In this document: positions 1 through 9,600 of the stretch, piece after piece | Numbering within the stretch: the stretch's first letter is position 1 | Layout: every line of letters begins with the position of its first letter | DNA from: Ignavibacteriales bacterium | GTDB lineage: Bacteria; Bacteroidota; Ignavibacteria; Ignavibacteriales; Melioribacteraceae | Assembly (NCBI GenBank): GCA_020635275.1 | Contig: JACKAA010000002.1 | Coordinates: forward strand, 310,001 to 374,000 | Reading direction: 5' to 3' | Length of the DNA: 64,000 nucleotides | The notes under the pieces: generated by a model | Told to the model about the DNA's origin: nothing | Seen by the model: the letters and a program-made list of their open reading frames with translations, nothing else | Databases searched by the model: none | Translations under genes and position numbers: made by a program

Positions 1-61
1 AACTATTTATTCTACTAAATCAGTTTGCAATTCATTATTTTCAAATAAAAAAATAAAAAAT

Positions 62-268
62 ATGAGTGATGTTTGTAAATGTGGATATGACATTAATCAT
101 CCTAAAGTTATTCATAAAAGTGAATATTCAAAATTTGGATGGTTCCTTTTTACAATTTTAGGATTAAGTGCAAAGCCAAAAAAAGTTACATTTATTTGTT
201 CAGATTGCAACCAAACGATTAGTATAACAAGCGATCCAAAAATTCTGCAAAAATTTATTGGAAGATAA
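62..268 (+). CDS. Small hypothetical protein with zinc-ribbon cysteines
   Basis: I do not recognise the family of this 68-residue protein. It has four cysteines in two pairs: CKCG near residues 5-8 and CSDC near residues 46-49. That spacing fits a small zinc ribbon. The middle (about residues 26-36, GWFLFTILGLSA) is hydrophobic but too short for a confident membrane helix. No clear Shine-Dalgarno sequence precedes the ATG; the upstream bases are A-rich. It lies 55 bases before the M24 peptidase on the same strand and could be co-transcribed with it. The cysteine pairs and the position ahead of a same-strand gene favour a real gene, but this is not certain. Confidence 0.6.
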   Translation: MSDVCKCGYDINHPKVIHKSEYSKFGWFLFTILGLSAKPKKVTFICSDCNQTISITSDPKILQKFIGR

Positions 269-323
269 ATAATTATATTTTTTATTATAAATTTGAATTT
301 TAGCTATACAATTGGAGTAAATT

Positions 324-1514
324 ATGTCAAACCAAATGATATTAGAAAAACAAAAGCAAGCCGCAGAAATTTTACATGAAAAAAACATTGATATGTGGAT
401 GACGTTTGTTCGTGAAACCGGAAATATAAAAGATCCGATGATGGATATGATTGTTGGTACCGGTGCAACTTGGCATTCAGCATTTATAATTACAAAAGAT
501 GGTGATACTACTGCTGTTATTGGCTCTCTAGAAGAAGCAAATATGAAAACAGTAGGGACATTTAAAAATATTGTGCCCTATTTAAAGTCGGTTAAGGAAG
601 ATTTAATAAAGGTTTTAGAGAAATATAATCCTAACAAAATTGCAATAAATTATTCACGTAATTCAAGTTTAGCTGATGGTTTAACACATGGAGTTTATTT
701 AGAATTATTGGATATTTTAAAAGATACACCTTACGCGGAAAGATTTGTTTCATCTGAAGAAATTGTTGCAGCATTACGTGGTAGAAAATCTCAGACAGAA
801 GTTGACCTTATTAAAGAAGCAATTAAAGAAACACTAGTAATTTTCAATGAAGTTACTGATTTTATTGAAGTTGGCAAAAGTGAAATAGATGTTGCCAATT
901 TTGTTAAATCTAAAGTTAAAGAACGCGGATTTGAAATGGCATGGGATGAAGAACATTGTCCGGCTGTTTTTACCGGGCCGGATACGGCTGGCGCTCACTC
1001 CGGACCAACAGATAAAAAAATTGAGAAAGGTCACGTTATTAATATGGATTTTGGTGTTAAGATAAATGGATATTGCTCAGATCTTCAAAGGACTTGGTAT
1101 GTTTTAAAAGATGGAGAAACTGAAGCACCTGCCGAAGTATTGAAAGGATTTAATGTAATTAAAGATGCAATCATAATGTCTGGTGAAGCAATGATTCCGG
1201 GAAAACAAGCTTGGGAAATTGATAATGTTGCAAGAAGTTATATTGCTGAAAATGGTTATGAAGAATATCCTCACGGATTAGGTCACCAAGTTGGGAGAGT
1301 TGCTCATGATGGCGGTTCTTTAATGGGGCCCAAATGGGAAAGGTATGGCAATCTTCCTTACTTGCCTTTAGAAGTTGGGAATGTTTTTACTATTGAACCT
1401 CGACTAACAATTAAAGGATACGGAATTGCAACAATGGAAGAAATTGTTTGGGTAAGAGAAAATGGTGTTGAATATTTATCTAAACCACAGACTGAGATTT
1501 ATCTTATTAAATAA
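324..1514 (+). CDS. M24 family metallopeptidase (Xaa-Pro aminopeptidase-like)
   Basis: This 396-residue protein has the two-domain layout of aminopeptidase P and prolidase relatives: a creatinase-like N-terminal half (about 1-160) and a pita-bread catalytic domain. The dinuclear metal ligands are visible in order: D242 (MDFG), D253 (CSDLQRT), the HGLGH motif at 317-321, E358 (TIEPRLT) and E372/E373 (TMEEIVW). All the expected ligands are present, so it should be an active cytoplasmic exopeptidase for proline-containing peptides. The exact substrate cannot be read from sequence. GGAG sits about 7 bases before the ATG and supports the start. A hairpin after the stop separates it from the convergent amylase gene. 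Confidence 0.9.
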   Translation: MSNQMILEKQKQAAEILHEKNIDMWMTFVRETGNIKDPMMDMIVGTGATWHSAFIITKDGDTTAVIGSLEEANMKTVGTFKNIVPYLKSVKEDLIKVLEKYNPNKIAINYSRNSSLADGLTHGVYLELLDILKDTPYAERFVSSEEIVAALRGRKSQTEVDLIKEAIKETLVIFNEVTDFIEVGKSEIDVANFVKSKVKERGFEMAWDEEHCPAVFTGPDTAGAHSGPTDKKIEKGHVINMDFGVKINGYCSDLQRTWYVLKDGETEAPAEVLKGFNVIKDAIIMSGEAMIPGKQAWEIDNVARSYIAENGYEEYPHGLGHQVGRVAHDGGSLMGPKWERYGNLPYLPLEVGNVFTIEPRLTIKGYGIATMEEIVWVRENGVEYLSKPQTEIYLIK

Positions 1515-1541
1515 GTCGATAATTTTTATATATAGGCAAAA

Positions 1542-1568
1542 TAAATGCCGGATAACTTCCGGCATTTA
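1542..1568. terminator. Bidirectional hairpin terminator
   Basis: A 10-bp stem (TAAATGCCGG paired with CCGGCATTTA) closes a 7-base loop between two convergent genes, the M24 peptidase ending at 1514 and the amylase ending at 1573. The flanks are A/T-rich on both sides but the T-run is imperfect. It can serve either strand. Confidence 0.75.
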
Positions 1569-1572
1569 AAGA

Positions 1573-3957
1573 TTAAATTATTTCTAATATTTTCCAATCT
1601 CTTGGTAATATCTCAATTTCAACTTCACTTTGATCAATTATATATTTTTCATTTGACAGTAAATCTGTTGTTGAGTTTTTCTTTAATATTTGAGGCATTT
1701 TTAATTTTATCTTTTGCGGTTCTGTAGATTTATTCAACACAACCAAAATTCTTTCATTAAAATCTGATCTTAAATATGCATAAATATTTTCGTCAGCTTG
1801 TAAAGTATAGAAATCGCCGTATCTAAGTGCAGAGTGTTCTTTACGAATATTCACAATTTTTGAAACTTCTTTCAAAGTGTTTTTTTCATTTTCACTTAGC
1901 TGTTCATCAAATCGCATCATTCTTCTATTATCGGGATCAGAAGCACCACTCATTCCAAATTCACTTCCATAATAAATAACTGGTAAACCGGGTATTGTAT
2001 TCATATAAGCCATATATAAAATTAATTTTTTATAATTTTCCGGATTATCAACTTTTGGAGGATTATTCCATCCTTCTTCAATGGCGCTCCATTGAGAAGC
2101 ATCTAAATCACCATCGGCAAATGCCATAAATCTATTTTTGTCATGACTATCCATAACATTTCCCATTACATTATTTACACCATAAACTGAAAATGTTTTA
2201 TTCATTTCTTTATCTAAAGTGCTGAAGGAAGAATTTTGTCTTATAAATGTTGGCAGAGCAACATCGTAAAGGTTAAAATTGAATTGAGAATTAAGCTGAC
2301 CGTTATTAACATACGAACTAATTAATTCATAACTGCCAAAAGTTTCACCAATTTGATATACTGGAATTTGTCTCTTTGAAGCGACTTCAGTCCTAATTTT
2401 TTCATTTAACCTTCGCCAAAACTCATTCGGGACATGTTTTACGGCATCATGACGGTAACCATCAGCTCCCGTTTCATTAAGCCACCAGACTGCAACATCA
2501 GTCATTGTTTCTAATGCTTCATTAGAACCCAAATAATCAAACGATGGCAGATATGGTTCAAACCAAGTTGTTAATCTAAATTCATCCCAGAATCTTAAAT
2601 TCAATCTTCCATCAGGTAATTCTAATTGTCCAAACCAATTTCTATGTTCTTTAAAGTAAGGGTGCTCAATATGAACATGATTTGAAACAAAATCCAATAA
2701 AACTTTTATTCCCTTTTTATGTGCTGCAGATACAATTTTTTTTACATTTTCCAAAGTACCAAAATGCTCATCAACTGTGTTTGATGATACCGGCCAATAA
2801 CCATGATAACCTGAATAATAGCGATGCGGAGCCGGATATTCTTTATAAGCTTCATTGGGATTATCATAAACCGGGGAAATCCATAATACATTTATTCCTA
2901 ATTTTTCAAAGTATCCTTCATTCAATTTTTTTAATACACCTTCTAAATCACCGCCCATATAATTTGCTTTGTCAGAAAGTGAATCGTGAACAACTTTTAA
3001 ACTATTCTGTGAATTTCCATCATAAAATCTATCAATCATGAGTGAATAAATTATTCCGTCATTCCAAGTAAATGTAGAATTATCAATTGGTTTTCCATCA
3101 ACTACTTTTACTGTTTGAATATTTGATACTCTTCCATTTTTTGTAACTGCAATTCTTAAAGTTTGATTGTTCAACTCATCATAGTTGAAATCAATGTTGA
3201 TAAAATTATTATCTAATTTAATTTTATCTGCTGATACTTTCTTGTTATCAAGTAAAGCAAATACATTATCAATGTTAAGTTCACCATCAAGTTCATCTTC
3301 AATAAAAAAGGAATATGTTGATTTTGGATTTTTTGAATAGAATTCATCAACATGTAAATAAAATTTTTCTGTGTTGGGATCTTCGATAACTCTAATTGAA
3401 TTGTAACTTCCCATTCCGTTTGATACTTTATTGGGATTATTAAAATCTATAATTTCCTCACCATCTCCAAAAAACTTATATTGGTGAACTCCGGGTTCCA
3501 AAGGAACTTCTGTTTCAAAAACTCCATCACCATTTTCGTCGGTCATTGGTAAATTTGTTCTATCCCAGCCATTAAAACTTCCAAATAAATTTATTTTCTC
3601 ATATTTTTTATCTGGCTTAAATGAAAATCCATAATATTCAATCTTTTTAGAAATTACAGGTATACTGTAAATATTCATGTCAGCTTTAAATTCTATAAAA
3701 GCCATTCCTTCAAAATCTTGTTTTGGATGAAGGAATAACTTTCCATTATTCTGATTAATTTCAATATTTTCATTCTCTTCAAATTTCAAATCATATTTTT
3801 CGGCATAGAATAAATCACTAATAACAACTGAATCCATTTTACCGGATACCAATTTTATTGGCTGAATAATATCTTTAATTTTTTCACTTTCAGATTGACA
3901 GCTAATAAGTAAGACTGTTATAAATATTATTGAAATTTTAGCATATAGATTTTTCAT
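1573..3957 (-). CDS. Lipoprotein alpha-amylase family glycoside hydrolase (GH13) with glycogen-binding-like domain
   Basis: The 794-residue protein starts with a lipoprotein signal (lipobox LLISC, Cys at about residue 20), so it should be anchored on the cell envelope. Around residues 130-185 is an AMPK/CBM48-like beta domain (FGSFNGWDRTNLPM). The GH13 barrel follows from about residue 295. Catalytic residues are intact: nucleophile D504 in GYRHDAVKH, acid/base E538 in QIGETFGS and transition-state stabiliser D606 in MDSHDKNR; the region I motif DFVSNH is also present. It probably cleaves alpha-1,4 glucans or maltodextrins outside the cytoplasm. No SusC/SusD pair is nearby. A short AGGT-type ribosome site precedes the ATG. 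Fine specificity (neopullulanase, cyclomaltodextrinase or amylase) is open. Confidence 0.93.
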   Translation of the reverse strand: MKNLYAKISIIFITVLLISCQSESEKIKDIIQPIKLVSGKMDSVVISDLFYAEKYDLKFEENENIEINQNNGKLFLHPKQDFEGMAFIEFKADMNIYSIPVISKKIEYYGFSFKPDKKYEKINLFGSFNGWDRTNLPMTDENGDGVFETEVPLEPGVHQYKFFGDGEEIIDFNNPNKVSNGMGSYNSIRVIEDPNTEKFYLHVDEFYSKNPKSTYSFFIEDELDGELNIDNVFALLDNKKVSADKIKLDNNFINIDFNYDELNNQTLRIAVTKNGRVSNIQTVKVVDGKPIDNSTFTWNDGIIYSLMIDRFYDGNSQNSLKVVHDSLSDKANYMGGDLEGVLKKLNEGYFEKLGINVLWISPVYDNPNEAYKEYPAPHRYYSGYHGYWPVSSNTVDEHFGTLENVKKIVSAAHKKGIKVLLDFVSNHVHIEHPYFKEHRNWFGQLELPDGRLNLRFWDEFRLTTWFEPYLPSFDYLGSNEALETMTDVAVWWLNETGADGYRHDAVKHVPNEFWRRLNEKIRTEVASKRQIPVYQIGETFGSYELISSYVNNGQLNSQFNFNLYDVALPTFIRQNSSFSTLDKEMNKTFSVYGVNNVMGNVMDSHDKNRFMAFADGDLDASQWSAIEEGWNNPPKVDNPENYKKLILYMAYMNTIPGLPVIYYGSEFGMSGASDPDNRRMMRFDEQLSENEKNTLKEVSKIVNIRKEHSALRYGDFYTLQADENIYAYLRSDFNERILVVLNKSTEPQKIKLKMPQILKKNSTTDLLSNEKYIIDQSEVEIEILPRDWKILEII

Positions 3958-4030
3958 TCATTTACCTATAATTCTTATAAATTATGTTAAAATTAGCTAC
4001 AGCTAATTGAAAAAGAAAGTCGGAAAGGAA

Positions 4031-5590
4031 TTAACTTTTTACTGGAATTTTACTCATTGCTCTTTCAGCAATAGCAGTAATTGTAAGAGAAGGATTTACT
4101 CCGGGATTTGCCGAAATTGCTGAACCATCACAAACAAACAAATTTTCATATCCAAAAATTTTATTATTCTTATCAATTACACCTTCAATAATATCTTTTC
4201 CCATAACTGCTCCGCCAAGTATGTGAGCCGTTGTAGGAATTCCGAGTAAAGTCTCAGAAGCTAAAGCAACCGGCATTCCATCAACTATTTTGGAATAATC
4301 TCTAACAAGTTTTCTTGCTTCGGGAATAAAAGCTGTTGGTGCCGTTCCTTTCTCAACTTTTGTCTTCATTCTGAATAATCCTTTTCTAAAACTTAAAGTG
4401 CTATTCAGAGTTTGCATAAAAAGTAATATTTGTGTCTGCTTTGCCCAATCCTTAACAAAATAAACTTTAAACCATTTTATGGGATGTGAAACTAATTCCA
4501 TAAAAACTTTTAATAATCGCTCTAACCAATTATTTCCGTCCAGCATCGGCATCATTTGAGTTCTCCAAAATCCGGAACCGGATGGATATCTTACAGTTTC
4601 TATATGACTATATTTGTCAGTGTGATAAATTGATCCGATTGCAATTCCTTTTGAAAAATCTTTTTCTTTGTCTGTAGAGGTTATGCCGAGTAAACTTTCT
4701 GAATTAGTTCTAATATTATTTCCAACCTTATCAGATAATTTGGGGAGTGATTTTTGTTTTAGTTTAATTAAAAGCGGAATAGTTCCTAATACACCCCCGG
4801 CAAATATTACTCCTTTACATTTAATTTCACCTTTATTTTTAAATAATTTTGTAGATGATTTCCATTTTACTGTGTAGTTATTTTTATTATTTTGCCAAAC
4901 ATCATAAACTTCACTTTCAATTAAAAATTCAGCGCCTATTTTTTCTGCCAAATAAAGATAGTTCTTATCAAGTGTATTTTTTGCATTATATCTGCATCCT
5001 ACCATGCATCCACCACAGAAATTACAACCCGAACGATCGGGACCTTCACCATTAAAATAGGGATCAGGAACTACTAGATTTCTTTCACCAAAAAATATAG
5101 CTACTTCTGTTGATTCAAATTTATCATCATCATTATTTTGATGAGCCAATTGTTTAAGTGAATTTTCTCCAAATTCTAATTTGGGATTGAATGCAGCTCC
5201 CAACATTTGCTTTGCAGTTTTATAGAATGGTTTAAGTTCTTCTTCCCAATTTGCTAAATGATTCCAAGATGCTGATTCGAAAAATTCTTTTTTAGGAATT
5301 GGAAGTGTATTTGCATAAACAAGTGATCCGCCGCCAAAACCAACTCCGGAAAGTATTCCAACATGACGGTAGAAAGTAATTTTGAAAAATCCAAAAAATC
5401 TAAGTATAGGAATCCAAAGCCATTTTTTTACATTCCAATTTGATTTGGGAAAATCTTCTGAATTAAACTTTTTGCCTTTTTCAATTACTAAAACTTTATA
5501 ACCTTTTTCACTTAATCTTAGAGCAGATACAGAACCGCCGAAACCGCTCCCGATAATTACATAATCATAATGGTTTTTAGCATTTTTCAT
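4031..5590 (-). CDS. GMC-family FAD oxidoreductase (cholesterol oxidase-like)
   Basis: The 519-residue protein begins with an FAD dinucleotide fold (YDYVIIGSGFGGSVSALRL, about residues 8-26). A compact cysteine cluster GCNFCGGCMVGC lies near residues 187-198, a feature of the bacterial cholesterol-oxidase branch of GMC enzymes. Near the C-terminus are the GMC signature regions HILGG (His near 456) and NPGVNPSLT, which supply the active-site His/Asn pair and close the FAD site. It should oxidise an alcohol or sterol-like substrate; the substrate is unknown. There is no signal peptide, so it is probably cytoplasmic. Only 12 bases separate it from the upstream ParA gene, implying one transcript. 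Confidence 0.88.
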   Translation of the reverse strand: MKNAKNHYDYVIIGSGFGGSVSALRLSEKGYKVLVIEKGKKFNSEDFPKSNWNVKKWLWIPILRFFGFFKITFYRHVGILSGVGFGGGSLVYANTLPIPKKEFFESASWNHLANWEEELKPFYKTAKQMLGAAFNPKLEFGENSLKQLAHQNNDDDKFESTEVAIFFGERNLVVPDPYFNGEGPDRSGCNFCGGCMVGCRYNAKNTLDKNYLYLAEKIGAEFLIESEVYDVWQNNKNNYTVKWKSSTKLFKNKGEIKCKGVIFAGGVLGTIPLLIKLKQKSLPKLSDKVGNNIRTNSESLLGITSTDKEKDFSKGIAIGSIYHTDKYSHIETVRYPSGSGFWRTQMMPMLDGNNWLERLLKVFMELVSHPIKWFKVYFVKDWAKQTQILLFMQTLNSTLSFRKGLFRMKTKVEKGTAPTAFIPEARKLVRDYSKIVDGMPVALASETLLGIPTTAHILGGAVMGKDIIEGVIDKNNKIFGYENLFVCDGSAISANPGVNPSLTITAIAERAMSKIPVKS

Positions 5591-5602
5591 TTAGCAAAAA
5601 TA

Positions 5603-6424
5603 CTAAAGCTCATTCAAATTATCAGTATCAGCAAAACTTTGAAAAGTATTTTCATCTAAAGAGTGATTACGTTCAATTAATTCTTCAGCTAATTGTTCAT
5701 AAGCTTTTGAAGACTTAGCGTTTGGTTCAACAATTATTACTGGGTCTTTTCTAAAGGAAGCTTCCTCTGCTGCAGAATTTTTGGGTATTGCAGTAGTCAA
5801 CATATGATTAGGATAAAGTGAGTATAATTCTTTCTTTGCAGAAAATGATGCTCTAGTGTTAAATTCATGCATAGTTAAAAATATACCTTCTACATGAAGA
5901 TTGGGATTACCATTGCTAGATATTTTATTTATTCTACTTAATAACTTTGGAATTGGTGCAATTGAAAACATACTTGATTTTACAGGTATTAAAACTGAAT
6001 CTGCAATATTTAAAACATTTTCGGTCATGCCAACAACGGTGGGCGGACAATCAATAATTACAAAATCATATCCTCCAATAAATGGTTTTATTTGATGTTC
6101 AAATAGTTTTGTATCTGAATTGAATTGACTTAATAATAGTTCTTCCTCATATGAAATATTCTTAAATGGCAGAATGTCAAAATAAGGATTTTCAGTTGTG
6201 TTTATTGCTTCATCACAACTTTGCAGATAACTTAAAACATTATAAAGCGTACCTATTTCTGGATCATCAGGCAAGCCAAAAGCAATTGCACATTGATTTG
6301 CAGGATCAGCATCAATTAGTAATGTTCTTTTTTGTTTGTTTGCCAAAGCTATTGACAAATTTACAGCAGACGTAGTTTTTGCAACACCACCTTTAGGCAT
6401 TGCTAGAGCAATTATTTTTCCCAT
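5603..6424 (-). CDS. ParA/Soj-family ATPase (orphan)
   Basis: The 273-residue protein has the deviant Walker A motif KGGVAKTT (residues 11-18, Ala where Gly is usual), the A-prime motif LLIDADPANQ and Walker B FVIIDCPP. It is therefore a MinD/ParA-type dimerising ATPase. No ParB gene and no parS-like palindrome lies nearby, and its neighbours are a GMC oxidoreductase 12 bases downstream and a large secreted protein upstream. It is more likely an orphan ParA used to position some cargo than the chromosome partition ATPase. The C-terminal ~20 residues are acidic. The ribosome site is weak (GAAAG). Confidence 0.88.
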   Translation of the reverse strand: MGKIIALAMPKGGVAKTTSAVNLSIALANKQKRTLLIDADPANQCAIAFGLPDDPEIGTLYNVLSYLQSCDEAINTTENPYFDILPFKNISYEEELLLSQFNSDTKLFEHQIKPFIGGYDFVIIDCPPTVVGMTENVLNIADSVLIPVKSSMFSIAPIPKLLSRINKISSNGNPNLHVEGIFLTMHEFNTRASFSAKKELYSLYPNHMLTTAIPKNSAAEEASFRKDPVIIVEPNAKSSKAYEQLAEELIERNHSLDENTFQSFADTDNLNEL

Positions 6425-6600
6425 TTTTAGTACGCTTTCAATTGTTTAAGTTGAAAAATTAAGTTGTAAACTTAATAAAAATAATTGAATAATTATGTGA
6501 CGAGTATGCTTAATGTAATATTTTAAATATCTTTACTTAAAAATAAATTCATATGAAATTTTTATGGTTTTTATGAAGTGAGTAATTTTGGTAAAGATGT

Positions 6601-9600
6601 TTACAATTTTCTTGCCACAACAATCACATCTTTTATAATTTCAACAACTGCATTTCTTGAATTGACAGCTTCAAACAAAACTATGTAAATACCAATCTTT
6701 AATGGACTTTTACTGTTATCTAATCCATCAAAAATTATTTCTCCGTTTGATCCTGAAGGAATGTTGTTTGCTAAATTTCTAACAATTCTACCTTTGCTGT
6801 CAAAAATTCTAATTCTTACTTGAGCAATTGATTCTTTCAAATTATATCGTATTATTGTAAAATCTTCATATCCGTCATTATCCGGAGAAAATGGATTAGG
6901 TGAAATACTTAGCTTTGTTTCATTCACAGTATTTGAAATATTTATGGAATTTTGTCTTCCCGGAGTTCCACCAAAACTGCTTACAGAGCTGCTCCAATTA
7001 TTGGAATTATTTCTATCTAAATTAGTGTTAATCAGTTCCAGACTAATATTTTTAGTTTTTGAAAAAGCTGAATTATGCCATGCTTCAGAATAAATGACTG
7101 AATCAATAACTTCGTTTTTATAATCAATCAGATAAACAGATTTACCACTATTTGATAGATTTAAAGAACTTTTGTTAGAAATTGTACTGTTTTGATGCTC
7201 TAATAACCATGAATAATTGTTATATATTTGTGAATCGGCGGAAATTATAAAATAATTGTTTGGCTCAATAAAATAGCTTTTATTCGATAGCATAAACAAT
7301 TCGTTTTCAACTTTAATTTTCCAATTCCCCAATTCTATTAAATTATCGGTCGGGTTATATATTTCAATATATTCAGAATTATTATCATTGGGATTGAACA
7401 TAATTTCAGTAATTACTAAATCGCTAAAATTATTTTGGGGCAATAGTGTAATTGAATTTTGATTACCCGGAGTGCTGCCAAATGAATTTAGTGAAATAGC
7501 CCAATTTGTTGGATTTTCAGAAGAACTTTCTAAATCTATTCTTTCAATTGAAGTACCCTTGTCAATATTTGAAAAGCTATAATAAACAGAATCAATCATT
7601 GCATTTCTATAATCATAAACTATTACTGCATCTTTAGAACTGCTAAATTCAGGAAAATTTGTATTGATAAATTTGATTTCATCGTTCAATTCAAGTGAAT
7701 TTTTAAAATCAGAAATAATTAAAAATTGATTTGGTTCTATAAAATTATCTTCTTCCGTTATTATTCTCTTGTCTTTCAAATCACCAATGAGCCAATTCTT
7801 TATATTTATTGTTGAATCTGAATTATTAATAATTTCCACCCATTTAGATTCGCCATTATTTGGATTGAACATTATTTCATTTATTAGAACGGTTCTGGAA
7901 TTAAATCCGGCAACAAAATATTTCTCAAAATAATTGTTAATCATATCTTCATCTTTTTCAAGGATAATTTTAACTGCAATAACAACTGTATCAGAAATTA
8001 TAAGATTATTTTGAGTACTTATTACAATTGAATCAAAACTTGCAATAGTTAAATTGGTTTGTGTCTCAAGCAGATTATTTGGTAACAGTTCACCATAATA
8101 AAACTCTAGACTAAAATTTTCTATTGAATTACTGCCATTATTATAAATTTTTGCGGCAATTTTTATTTTTTCATTTTTAACCGGATTATTGGGCACCACT
8201 GATATATTTCCTATTGATAAATCATATTTCTTTGGCGATAAACTGTTTATTCTTCCGGGTGTGCTGCCTTCAATATCATTTGAATTTCCCCAATTATTTG
8301 AATTAATTGAACTATTCTGGGGAACAATTCTTTCAATGGATTTTCCTTTTACTGCAGGCCATTCACCATTATACTTTAGCGAATCAATTGTTTTACCATT
8401 TAAGTCTTTAAGAACAATTCCATCTTCATCATTATTAAGATTTGCAAAATTTAATTCAATTACATCACATAGTATTGTGCGGTGAAAATTATAAATTGAG
8501 CCGCTTTTTGAAACAACTAAATATTCACCTTTGTTTAACAAATAATCTTTATCTAATATTTCTTTAAAAACCGGAGTTGTAATAACATCCCCTAAAATCC
8601 AATTTTTAAGATTAATGTTAAATTCACTTCTATTATATAATTCGATCCATTCCGGTTCGTCATTTTCAGGTGAGAACATTATTTCATTAATTACAATTGA
8701 TTGAATTGGAAACGAAGGATGTAATGAAAATTGCATTTGATTATTTGATGTGTCATCATCCACGGTGGAAATTTCAATTATAAAATTTTGCTGTTCTTCT
8801 TTAACAGTTATTTCTTTTTCAAATTGATAGATAAGTGATTTGTTCGGATCAAGTATTAATTTTTCTGAGTAAAAAATAGTTGAATCCTTTAAACTGTCTA
8901 AATTATTGTCAATCCAAAGTTTAAGATTAAATTCAAAATTCTCTTTCCCAATATTATTAATTACAGCAGTTATTTTAACCTTTTCATTGATTAATGAATA
9001 TTTATTATTTGTATAAACAGAGTCAATTCTTACATCCATATTTTTTTGAGTAACAGAATTAATTTTACCCGGAGTTGGATATTGACTCTCAATCCAACTA
9101 TTAAAGTTTACCGACTCAAAATTTGGATCAACTCTTTCTAATGATTTGCCATCCTTACCTCCAAATGATGCTAAATAATATACTGAATCCATAATTCTAT
9201 CTAACGAGTCCAAAAGTAAAATTTCATCTTCTGTATTATTTAGAGTCGGTAAGTTTAAAATTACGGCATTTGTTATTTCCTGGTAAGTGGTAAAAAATGT
9301 TGAATCATCAGCAATAACCATAAATTGATTTGGCGGTATTTTTAATTCTTGATTTGTAATAAATGCCGTATCATTTGCATCTGATATTTTGTAATTATTT
9401 AATGAAATATTTTTTCCACTATTATTATAAAGTTCAATCCATTCCGGTTCATCATTTATTGGCGAATACATTATTTCATTTATTACTATTTCATATTTAG
9501 AGTATCCAGGATTTACTCTAACCCATTTAAAATTATTTGTTGTATCATCATCACTAACAGTACATTTAACTAAAAAGTTTTGTGTATAATCTTCAATTTT

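Noticed and set aside
2682..3041. 119-codon open frame on the plus strand
   Set aside because: It lies opposite the GH13 barrel, where codon bias of the real gene leaves the other strand open.
5603..6424. ParA as part of the chromosome origin or a plasmid partition locus
   Set aside because: No ParB, parS palindrome, DnaA box cluster or replication gene is nearby; the neighbours are ordinary metabolic and surface genes.
8189..8485. 98-codon open frame on the plus strand
   Set aside because: It is antisense to the lamin-tail gene, has no ribosome site and no recognisable composition; the minus-strand gene explains the region.
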